Source: Fibrobacter sp. (lineage in GTDB: Bacteria; Fibrobacterota; Fibrobacteria; Fibrobacterales; Fibrobacteraceae). Taken from it: DNA of 64,000 nucleotides. Numbering within the stretch: position 1 is the first letter of the stretch; the number at the start of each line of letters is the position of its first letter. Under the pieces are notes generated by a model, which ran no database searches, had not been told where the DNA came from, and was given only the letters and a program-made list of their open reading frames with translations. Position numbers and translations under genes: made by a program. The stretch spans positions 42,620-106,619 of the forward strand of contig JAFXRC010000028.1 of assembly GCA_017526585.1 (NCBI GenBank). Reading direction: 5' to 3'. Below are positions 26,946 to 33,732 of the stretch, in pieces.

Positions 26946-27431
26946 ATGGCTGAAAAGAAATCTGCTGAAAAGAAACCTGTAAAAATGAGTGACGAAGACC
27001 TGAAGTTCTTTGAAGATATGTTGGTTGAAAAGCGCCGCCAGATTGTCACGGCACAAAGCAATTTTGACAAGACGGAATCGTTCAAGAACCAGGCTCAGGC
27101 AGGTGAAGGCGGTGAATCTAACAGCGCTGACCTTGCTACCGATTACAACGCTCTCGACACGAACGTCTCCTTGGCAGAACGCGAAGGCAAGTACCTGATG
27201 TACCTCGAAGAAGCTCTCAAGCGCATCAAGAAGGGCACCTTTGGTGTCTGCAAGGTGTGCGGCGAACTCATTCCGAAGGCCCGCCTGCTTGCGGTTCCTA
27301 CGGCAACGAAGTGCGTGAACTGCAAGGAAGAGACGAAGCGCAAGGAAAAGGAAGACAGCCGCCTTGAAATGGCTCGCATGCTTGCCGAAGCCCAGCGCCG
27401 CGAAATGCAGAAGAAGGCTGCCGGAAAGTAG
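26946..27431 (+). CDS. DksA/TraR-family zinc-finger regulator
   Basis: 161 residues. A coiled-coil hairpin (about 15-95) is followed by a C4 zinc finger with C102, C105, C123 and C126 (VCKVCGELIP...TKCVNC). The LATDYNAL segment sits near the coiled-coil tip. Such proteins enter the RNA polymerase secondary channel and tune rRNA and stress promoters, usually with ppGpp. AAGGAG precedes the ATG. The highly charged N-terminal 14 residues are an extension. Confidence 0.87.
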   Translation: MAEKKSAEKKPVKMSDEDLKFFEDMLVEKRRQIVTAQSNFDKTESFKNQAQAGEGGESNSADLATDYNALDTNVSLAEREGKYLMYLEEALKRIKKGTFGVCKVCGELIPKARLLAVPTATKCVNCKEETKRKEKEDSRLEMARMLAEAQRREMQKKAAGK

Positions 27432-27445
27432 TTGTAGGAACCTGT

Positions 27446-27486
27446 CATCCTGAGCGTAGCCGAAGGCGAAGTCGAAGGATCTCTAG
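27446..27486. repeat. Dispersed intergenic repeat of the TGTCATCCTGAGCG type
   Basis: TGTCATCCTGAGCG, then GCCGAAGGCGAAGTCGAAGGATCT, in the gap between convergent genes. Sequences with this start and end are common intergenic repeats in several bacterial groups. Family membership is recalled, not searched. The inner GAAGGCGAAGTCGAAGGA shows short internal repeats. Confidence 0.5.
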
Positions 27487-27503
27487 TTACATTTATGCAA
27501 TAG

Positions 27504-27533
27504 AAAACGCCTCGCGAATGTGGGGCGCTTTTA
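27504..27533. terminator. Probable terminator between convergent genes
   Basis: AAAACGCC at the left and GGCGCTTTT at the right can pair across a loop containing CGCGAATGTG. It lies between the dksA-like gene and the GH5 gene, which converge. Confidence 0.5.
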
Positions 27534-27554
27534 ATATCTGTGCTTTAAGACCTA

Positions 27555-28628
27555 CTAGCCCTTCGCGAGCAGCTCCATCAGCTCGTTATCGAGGCGTTCC
27601 GGATTGTCGTACTGCTTTAGGTTCTGGTGCAGCGATTCGCCTTTGGAGACGAGACCGAAGTCGAGGTTCTTGTAGTTCCAGTAGCTATAGCCCACGTCCG
27701 CGTCGCGGAGAATTTCCATGAAGTCCTTCATCCACGCGAGTTGGTGCTGTCGTGCGACTTGCACGTAGACGCCGAACTCGTTGCAGGCGACGGGCAGGTC
27801 GTACTTGGCGCGGAAGTCGAGAGCGTTCTGGATGCTTTCCTGCAGACGAGCCTTGTCCCACTTGCCATATTCGACATCGAGGCGGGTGGTCCCACCGGCC
27901 TCAGGTGCGGCGTAGTCGCCGGGCCAGGGGCGTTCAATCTTGAAGAACGGGTCGCTAATCCAGGCGGCACCCTGGTGCGTAAACGTGACCGGGGTGTAGG
28001 TGTGGAAACTGTAGATGGCGTTGTCATCATCCAGCGGAGTCAGGTACTTGAACTCGCGAGCGCTGTTCCACTTGTTGGAGCCGACCACGATGGTATTCTT
28101 CGGGGCGTGCTTACGGATTGCCCAGAAAATTTCATCCTTTACTTTGTCCCAAACAAGAGAATCTGCTGCTGCAGGTTCATTCAAAAGTTCCATCATCACG
28201 CGGGACTGTCCACTGTAGCGTTCCGCCATGAACGACCACACCTTGGCGGTGTCTTTGCGGGCATCGGCGCTTACGAAGAAGGGCTGTTCCTGCGAGCATC
28301 CCAAATGGAAGTCATGTCCCGGACACTTGTGCAGGTCGAGGATCACGTCGAGGTCGTTTGCCTGGATGTCCTTGATGGCCTTGTCCAGGAGAGCGAAAAC
28401 GTCTTCTTTGGGCTTGAGGGAGCCTTCTTCAAAAAGATTGAAGTAGTCTACCGGAAGCCTTACGTGGTTGAACCCCACGCCGCGGATGCGCTTGAAGTCG
28501 GCGTCCCCGATAAACGTCTTGATGTGTTCAATGATCCCTGGAAAACCTACGGGATCTTTTTCCTGGATGCAGTCTACCTGACTGAACCAGCCACCCAAAT
28601 TCACTCCCCGCAGTCTTTCTTTTATCAT
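27555..28628 (-). CDS. Glycoside hydrolase family 5 (cellulase-like) enzyme
   Basis: 357 residues, one catalytic (beta/alpha)8 domain. RGVNLGGWF and VGFNHVRLPVD open the barrel. The acid/base Glu is E151 in MMELLNEP, and the nucleophile Glu is E284 in VACNEFGVY. FHTYTPVTFTHQG supplies substrate-site residues. The enzyme hydrolyses beta-1,4-glucans or related glycans with retention. It has no signal peptide and no carbohydrate-binding module, so it is probably intracellular and may act on imported oligosaccharides. The small gene 28665-28955 lies 36 bases upstream on the same strand. Confidence 0.9.
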   Translation of the reverse strand: MIKERLRGVNLGGWFSQVDCIQEKDPVGFPGIIEHIKTFIGDADFKRIRGVGFNHVRLPVDYFNLFEEGSLKPKEDVFALLDKAIKDIQANDLDVILDLHKCPGHDFHLGCSQEQPFFVSADARKDTAKVWSFMAERYSGQSRVMMELLNEPAAADSLVWDKVKDEIFWAIRKHAPKNTIVVGSNKWNSAREFKYLTPLDDDNAIYSFHTYTPVTFTHQGAAWISDPFFKIERPWPGDYAAPEAGGTTRLDVEYGKWDKARLQESIQNALDFRAKYDLPVACNEFGVYVQVARQHQLAWMKDFMEILRDADVGYSYWNYKNLDFGLVSKGESLHQNLKQYDNPERLDNELMELLAKG

Positions 28629-28664
28629 TGTTTCATCCGTTTATTGCGAAAAGGCAGGATTGCC

Positions 28665-28955
28665 TTACTCGTTTACAATCGTTAGGTCTTCTTCGGCGAT
28701 GTTCAGGCTCATGATGACTTCCATGTCATCGGGAAGGTCCTTGAAATCGACTACCAGTCCAATCTTCTTGGATTCGTCCTTCTGCTTTTCGAACAGGACG
28801 ACATCAAAAATCTTCATCTTGACCACCGCCTCTTGAGTGACGGGGATTTCTACAGTCATGCCCTTGCTGATGGGCCCTTCTACAATTTTGCCCTTGAACA
28901 CCAGCGAAGTCTGGTCGTCGCCGAGCGATGTCTTCTTTACATGAAATACAGCCAT
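28665..28955 (-). CDS. Small beta-rich protein resembling EF-Tu domain II, function unknown
   Basis: 96 residues, no signal peptide. LVFKGKIVEGPISKGMTVEIPV followed by a second block MKIFDVVLFEK...KKIGLVVDFKD resembles the translation-protein beta-barrel (domain II of EF-Tu/IF2-type GTPases) without a GTPase domain. This is a pattern resemblance only. The start codon is embedded in TATAATG, so a canonical -10 hexamer overlaps the ATG; either the message is leaderless from another promoter or this is chance. It probably precedes the GH5 gene in one transcript. Confidence 0.65.
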   Translation of the reverse strand: MAVFHVKKTSLGDDQTSLVFKGKIVEGPISKGMTVEIPVTQEAVVKMKIFDVVLFEKQKDESKKIGLVVDFKDLPDDMEVIMSLNIAEEDLTIVNE

Positions 28956-29040
28956 TATACCTTAGCCATTTTTCGGTTATTCTTCTGTTATTTGTTTTTT
29001 GACCCTGTTGCAGGTCGTGCTGAAAAATTAACTTTTTTAC

Positions 29041-29862
29041 ATGGCTTTACGAGTTGGTAGAATCCCTTTTTTGGTCTGTGCGCCGTTTTTTCACGACTTC
29101 CTTGGACGCGAGTCCGAATTTAGCGATGTGGAATTTGTGGACGGGGCACCGAGCGCACATTGTGCGGGACTCAAAGAAGGTTTGATTCACTTGTCGCCGG
29201 CATCATCAATTACGTTTGCGCAGAAACCAGGCGCCTTTGTCCTTGCTCCCGATATTTGTACCTCATGTTTGTTCGAGGTTCGTTCCGTTAAGTTGTTTGC
29301 AAGATGTCCTATCGAAGAACTTTCGCAGAAGGTGGTGCGCCTTACGGCACAGAGCATGACTTCGGTGAACCTGCTCAAAATTTTACTCGAAGAGCGTTAT
29401 AAGGTTAAGCCGCAATACTGCAGCGGCGCCTGCTGCGATACGGACGATGCTTGCCTCTTGATTGGTGACCAGGCCCTAGAAGAAAATGAACGGCATCGTT
29501 TTGCCTACGACTATGATCTGGGAGTCCTTTGGCAGGATTGGTTGCATGTTCCGTTTGTCTTTGGAGCGTGGATTGTATCGAAGTCTGCACTGCAAAACGA
29601 CTTGGAAGAACCTCTCCGTCGCTATATGGCAGCCACGCGTGAAAGCGTGGATCACTTCCGTGAAAACCCGTCGTCGGCATTGAGCCGGTGGCTTGCACGT
29701 TACCCTGTAGATTTGCCTCGTTCTGTCATCGAGAACTACTATTCGGCGCTGGACTACCGCTTTACTGACGAACGCAAGCGTTCGCTAACGCTGTTTTTCG
29801 AGCATGCGGCGTCGATGGGCTTGATTCGTGAGGCTCCTCCGCTGGAATTCCTTCCATTTTAG
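29041..29862 (+). CDS. mqnA: Chorismate dehydratase-like menaquinone biosynthesis protein MqnA
   Basis: 273 residues. RVGRIPFLVCAPFFHDF replaces the usual GxVxYLNxxPL start. SPASSITFAQKPG, LTAQSMTSVNLLKILLEERY and ACLLIGDQALEENE match the periplasmic-binding-like fold of MqnA/MqnD proteins, and LGVLWQDWLHVPFVFGAWIV is the conserved W-x-x-W-T-x-L-P-F-V-F-A region. MqnA makes 3-enolpyruvyl-benzoate from chorismate in the futalosine route. No other mqn gene is in the window. The gene stands alone. Confidence 0.82.
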   Translation: MALRVGRIPFLVCAPFFHDFLGRESEFSDVEFVDGAPSAHCAGLKEGLIHLSPASSITFAQKPGAFVLAPDICTSCLFEVRSVKLFARCPIEELSQKVVRLTAQSMTSVNLLKILLEERYKVKPQYCSGACCDTDDACLLIGDQALEENERHRFAYDYDLGVLWQDWLHVPFVFGAWIVSKSALQNDLEEPLRRYMAATRESVDHFRENPSSALSRWLARYPVDLPRSVIENYYSALDYRFTDERKRSLTLFFEHAASMGLIREAPPLEFLPF

Positions 29863-29922
29863 TGTAAAAACTCGTCTGTGGATGTAGCCAGCTTGGGCAA
29901 ACTATATTATTTTAGTAGTTAG

Positions 29923-29937
29923 CCCTTGAGTCAAGGG
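29923..29937 (+). promoter_or_regulatory. Hairpin overlapping the ribosome-binding site of the diguanylate cyclase gene
   Basis: CCCTTGA and TCAAGGG are perfect 7-base arms around one G. The right arm shares bases with the strong AAGGGGGAGG ribosome-binding site, 8 bases before the ATG at 29950, so the structure could hold translation down. Confidence 0.4.
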
Positions 29938-29949
29938 GGAGGCTGTTTT

Positions 29950-30813
29950 ATGGTTGAAGAAAAAATTTTAATTGTGGATGACAACGAAGAGGTCATCGAA
30001 AAGACTCGTTCTCTCCTGGTCGAAGTCGGCTACGATGTCACCAGCTGCAATTCCGGTAAGGATGCTCTAGAGTTTTTGGCGGACAACCAGGTCGATCTCG
30101 TTCTGCTTGATATCAACATGCCCAACATGAACGGCTTTGATGTCTGTCTGCGCATTAGACAGCGTCATCCGCTGGACGACCTTCCGATTATATTCCTCAC
30201 GAGTCGCGAAGACAGCGATAGCGTGACCAAGGGGTTCCAGGCGGGGGCATCTGATTTCGTGAGCAAGAGCGCCATTTCGGAAATCCTCCTTGCCCGCGTG
30301 AACGTGCATATCCGTCTTTCCCGTTCGCTTCGCAACTTGAGGGATATCTCCTTGACCGATGACATGACGGGCTGCTTTAACCGCCGCCACGGAATGTATT
30401 CGCTGCGTGAGTGGTTCTCCCGTTCCAAGCGCTACGGAACACAGTTTGCCATAATCTATTTTGACTTGAACGGGCTCAAGGCGACCAACGACCAGTACGG
30501 TCACCAGGCGGGCGATTTGCTGTTGCGCTCTGTTTCTTCGGCTGTGAAGGAAATTCTTCGCGAAACGGACCAGCTCTTTAGAATGGGTGGCGACGAATTC
30601 CTAGTCATTTGTCCCGAGACCGACAAGAAGGGCGCCTTTGTCTGTGCGGAACGAATGCAGCGTGCCGTTTCTGAAATCACGATTGTCGACAAACAGGCGT
30701 CGTTTGCTTTTGGCGTTGCGCATTCTAGCGAAGACTACAAGGAACTCGACGACATGCTGCATAGCGCCGATGTCTCCATGTACAAGATGAAGCAGGAAAT
30801 GCGGGAAAAGTAG
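29950..30813 (+). CDS. Response regulator with GGDEF (diguanylate cyclase) output
   Basis: 287 residues from ATG 29950, set by AAGGGGGAGG. An N-terminal receiver domain (1-125) has the phospho-acceptor D54 in LVLLDINMPNMNGFD and the Lys switch region. A GGDEF domain (about 135-287) has LTDDMTGCFNRR and an intact GGDEF motif at about 213-217, preceded by an RETD inhibitory site at the canonical 5-residue distance. It should make c-di-GMP on phosphorylation, with product feedback. No histidine kinase is adjacent. It resembles the PleD/WspR type with one receiver. Confidence 0.92.
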   Translation: MVEEKILIVDDNEEVIEKTRSLLVEVGYDVTSCNSGKDALEFLADNQVDLVLLDINMPNMNGFDVCLRIRQRHPLDDLPIIFLTSREDSDSVTKGFQAGASDFVSKSAISEILLARVNVHIRLSRSLRNLRDISLTDDMTGCFNRRHGMYSLREWFSRSKRYGTQFAIIYFDLNGLKATNDQYGHQAGDLLLRSVSSAVKEILRETDQLFRMGGDEFLVICPETDKKGAFVCAERMQRAVSEITIVDKQASFAFGVAHSSEDYKELDDMLHSADVSMYKMKQEMREK

Positions 30814-30840
30814 GCCGTAGGAAGTTGCCGGTAGACAGAA

Positions 30841-30870
30841 AAAAGTCCCGCATAAAACGGGACTTTTTTT
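30841..30870. terminator. Bidirectional rho-independent terminator
   Basis: AAAAGTCCCG and CGGGACTTTT pair around ATAAAA, with T-runs both ways. It lies between the diguanylate cyclase gene and the convergent KDPG aldolase gene. Confidence 0.92.
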
Positions 30871-30893
30871 GTGAAAAATTTTGTAGCGGCTTG

Positions 30894-31523
30894 CTACTTG
30901 ATTGCGGCGAGCAGAACCTTTAACTTTTCCTTGATGGTATTCCAGTCGCCTGCGGCCATCAGTTTCGGGTCGTAAATGCTTGCTCCGAACGAGAGCAGGT
31001 TTGCTCCCGCCTTCAGGTAGCTGGCGGCGTTCTCCGGGTTCACGCCGCCGCATGCCATCAAGGGTATGTCGCGGAAAGGTCCGCGTAGCGCCTTGATGTA
31101 TTCAGGACCGCCCACGCAGTTCACCGGGAAAATTTTTACGGCGGTGGCGCCCAGGTCGTATGCCTTCTGCACTTCAGTCGGGGTGAGTGCACCGGGAATG
31201 ATGGGGATTCTTGCCGTGGCGGAGAGTCGGATGATTTCGTTCCTGGTGTTGGGAGTCACGATGAATTCGGCTCCGGCGCCAATGGCCTTTTCGAGGTCGC
31301 TTCCATGACGGACCGTTCCTGCACCGACGGCTATGCCGAGTGGCTTGGCGAATGCCTTGATGCTTGCGATAATTTCTTCGGCATGCGCCGTGTTCATGGT
31401 GACTTCAATTGCCTTGAGGCCGCATTCAGCAGCGGTCTTGACGCAGGCTTCTTCTGCGCCTTGGGGAATGTCGCGGAGAATGCCCACGACCGGCATCGGT
31501 TTTAAAAATTCTAGCAGTTCCAT
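30894..31523 (-). CDS. eda: KDPG/KHG aldolase
   Basis: 209 residues, the usual length. PVVGILRDIP, AIEVTMNTAHAEE (E40), VGAGTVRHG, IVTPN and the Schiff-base lysine K130 in GATAVKIFPVN are all present, as is MACGGVNPENAASYLKAGA. The enzyme splits 2-keto-3-deoxy-6-phosphogluconate, or the 4-hydroxy-2-oxoglutarate analogue, to pyruvate plus an aldehyde. No dehydratase is adjacent. TATATTT lies 6 bases before the ATG with no clear Shine-Dalgarno sequence. Confidence 0.93.
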   Translation of the reverse strand: MELLEFLKPMPVVGILRDIPQGAEEACVKTAAECGLKAIEVTMNTAHAEEIIASIKAFAKPLGIAVGAGTVRHGSDLEKAIGAGAEFIVTPNTRNEIIRLSATARIPIIPGALTPTEVQKAYDLGATAVKIFPVNCVGGPEYIKALRGPFRDIPLMACGGVNPENAASYLKAGANLLSFGASIYDPKLMAAGDWNTIKEKLKVLLAAIK

Positions 31524-31573
31524 GCCCTAAATATACAAGAAAAATGTCGTGTGAGAAAAAAAATGTGAATTAT

Positions 31574-32782
31574 TTACTCGAATCTTAGCGCTTCGATAGG
31601 GTCGAGTCGGCTAGCCTTGCGGGCGGGGTACCATCCGAAGAATACGCCAGTCGCAAAGCACACGGCAAAACTGACTATCACGCTCGTAAGCGATACGCTC
31701 ATGGGCATGTTGAAGGCGATTTTCACGACTTCGGAGGCGGCAATGCCAAGCGCAATCCCGATAATGCCACCGAGCAGACTGATGATGACTGATTCGAACA
31801 GAAACTGGAACATGATGTCTTTTCCGCGGGCACCGATGGCCATACGTAGCCCGATTTCCTTGGTGCGTTCCGTGACGGAAACATACATGATGTTCATGAT
31901 ACCGATACCGCCTACAAACAAACTAATGCCTGCGATAATCGTGAGCACTAGAGAAATCATGTCAGAAGTACTCGTAATGGTCTGAATCATTTCTTCTTGC
32001 GTAAACACGCGGAACGGGTCCACGGGCTTGGTCCAGCCGCGGCGTTCCTTGAGAATGCCCATGATTTCTTCGGTCGCCTTTTCGGCGTAGCCTTCGCCGA
32101 TGGAGTTTGCAAAAATCTGGCGGATGTTCGTAGTAGCAGAGAACCTGCGCATCACCGTCTGGTACGGCGTAAAGATGACATCGTCGTTGTCCTGCCCGAA
32201 GTCGCCGGAACCTTTCGCTTTTAAGGTGCCGATGACCTTCAGGGGAATGTTCTTGTAGCGAATGGTCTTGCCGATGGGGTCGCCTTCAGGGAACAGGTTC
32301 TTGACGACGGTTTGCCCGATGACACAGACTTTGGACATGCGGTCCGTGACGTCGTCGAACATGACTCCGTCTTCGATTTCGTAGTTACGAATCTTGAGGT
32401 AGTCGGCAGAAATACCGCTCAAGGCCGTGGGGGAGTTATTGTTGCCGACAATCGCCTGTCCGCCTACGGTCATCATCGGGGAGACTCCGTTGATGTAGGT
32501 GGCGTTTTCGCGGATAGCGATGATGTCGGCTTCTTCGAGGAGTTCGCTGGTAGATTCCTGCTGCACACCGCCGCGGCGGTCACGGTTCGGCATGATGATG
32601 ATCGCGTTCGAACCCATCGCAGTCATCTGTTCCTTGATGGAGATTCGGGAGCCTTCGCCCATGGCGACCATGGCGATCACTGCAGCGACACCGATGACGA
32701 TGCCGAGCACCGAAAGGAAGGTGCGCATACGGTTGCGGAGCAATGCCTTGAGTGCGATTTTGATTAGAGTGAATGGTGACAT
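31574..32782 (-). CDS. MacB-type ABC transporter permease (FtsX-like)
   Basis: 402 residues. There is one N-terminal helix (SVLGIVIGVAAVIAMVAMG), a periplasmic MacB_PCD domain (about 45-240), and three C-terminal helices in an FtsX domain (GGIGIMNIMYVSVTERTKEIGLRMAIGARGKDIMFQFLFESV). This is the mechanotransmission type of transporter. TAATG overlap with the ATPase gene shows coupling. No MacA or TolC is next to it. It could export a peptide, or act in lipoprotein or envelope stress handling. Confidence 0.9.
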   Translation of the reverse strand: MSPFTLIKIALKALLRNRMRTFLSVLGIVIGVAAVIAMVAMGEGSRISIKEQMTAMGSNAIIIMPNRDRRGGVQQESTSELLEEADIIAIRENATYINGVSPMMTVGGQAIVGNNNSPTALSGISADYLKIRNYEIEDGVMFDDVTDRMSKVCVIGQTVVKNLFPEGDPIGKTIRYKNIPLKVIGTLKAKGSGDFGQDNDDVIFTPYQTVMRRFSATTNIRQIFANSIGEGYAEKATEEIMGILKERRGWTKPVDPFRVFTQEEMIQTITSTSDMISLVLTIIAGISLFVGGIGIMNIMYVSVTERTKEIGLRMAIGARGKDIMFQFLFESVIISLLGGIIGIALGIAASEVVKIAFNMPMSVSLTSVIVSFAVCFATGVFFGWYPARKASRLDPIEALRFE

Positions 32783-33534
32783 TATTCCTCCTCAAACGTT
32801 TCTGGCGGAGGGAGTGCTTCGAAGGCGGCCTTGGCGTCTTGCACATTCTCGTTGATCACATCTTTTTTAAGGAGACCGTCACGAAGAGTGATGGTGCGTC
32901 CGCTAAAGGTGGCGATGTCGGGTTCGTGCGTCACGAAGGCGATTGTTTTACCTTGTCTGTTAAGCTCCTGGAAAATCATCATGATTTCGTAGCTGGTGCG
33001 CGTGTCCAGGTTGCCGGTCGCTTCGTCAGCGAGGATAATCACCGGGTCGTTTACTAGGGCGCGCGCGATAGCGACTCGCTGTTGCTGACCACCCGAAAGC
33101 TGGTTCGGCAAATGGTTCATGCGGCTTTCGAGTCCGACCATTTTCAGAGCCTCAATGGCGCGGCGGTGGCGTTCTGCGGCAGACACGCTGGAATTGTACA
33201 ACAAGGGGAGTTCTACGTTCTCGATAGCCGTAGTGCGGCTGAGCAAGTTGTAACTCTGGAAAACAAAGCCGAGTTTTTTGCTGCGAATCTTAGCCAAGGC
33301 GTCGCGCTTCAGTTTTTCGGTATGTTGCCCGTCCAAAATGTATTCGCCGGAGGTCGGCTTGTCCATGCAACCCAGAATGTTCAGCATGGTGGACTTCCCG
33401 GACCCGCTTGTGCCCATGATGGTCACGAATTCGCCGGGATAGATGTCGAAAGAAACTCCGCGCAGCGCGTGGACCGTTTCGTCGCCCATTTTAAAGTCGC
33501 GACGAATGTTTTGAATGGATAAAATCGGACTCAT
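32782..33534 (-). CDS. MacB/LolD-type ABC transporter ATPase
   Basis: 250 residues. Walker A is GTSGSGKST, the signature is [15 protein letters not shown], Walker B is [13 protein letters not shown] and the H-loop is [11 protein letters not shown]. This is the LolD/MacB cytoplasmic family. It overlaps the permease gene by one base. A 25-residue acidic C-terminal tail is present. It is the first gene of the two-gene operon. Confidence 0.93.
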   Translation of the reverse strand: MSPILSIQNIRRDFKMGDETVHALRGVSFDIYPGEFVTIMGTSGSGKSTMLNILGCMDKPTSGEYILDGQHTEKLKRDALAKIRSKKLGFVFQSYNLLSRTTAIENVELPLLYNSSVSAAERHRRAIEALKMVGLESRMNHLPNQLSGGQQQRVAIARALVNDPVIILADEATGNLDTRTSYEIMMIFQELNRQGKTIAFVTHEPDIATFSGRTITLRDGLLKKDVINENVQDAKAAFEALPPPETFEEE

Positions 33535-33674
33535 AACGCTAATTTGATGTCTATCAACGACTTTCGGTTGCTTTTTTTACACTTTTTTGCGCCTTTTTGG
33601 GGTGTGAACGCCGTCACAGGTGGCCGTAATGTGACAAAAATGCTACATTGAAAGGTAAATGTAATAAAGGCACT

Positions 33675-33705
33675 CCGTAACATGGCTTGGATGTTTTTGT
33701 TACGG
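33675..33705 (+). promoter_or_regulatory. Leader hairpin upstream of the OmpA/TSP3 gene
   Basis: CCGTAAC and GTTACGG, 17 bases apart, can form a 7-bp stem. It lies 28 bases before the ATG of a gene likely to be highly expressed. A TACATT about 30 bases further up is a candidate -10. An mRNA-stabilising leader is one reading. Confidence 0.4.
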
Positions 33706-33732
33706 CAGAGTTTTTTTCCTAAGAGGGATACA

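Noticed and set aside
32782..33534. Definite MacAB-TolC macrolide exporter
   Set aside because: No MacA or TolC gene is adjacent, and the permease and ATPase are encoded separately, so only the transporter type is claimed.
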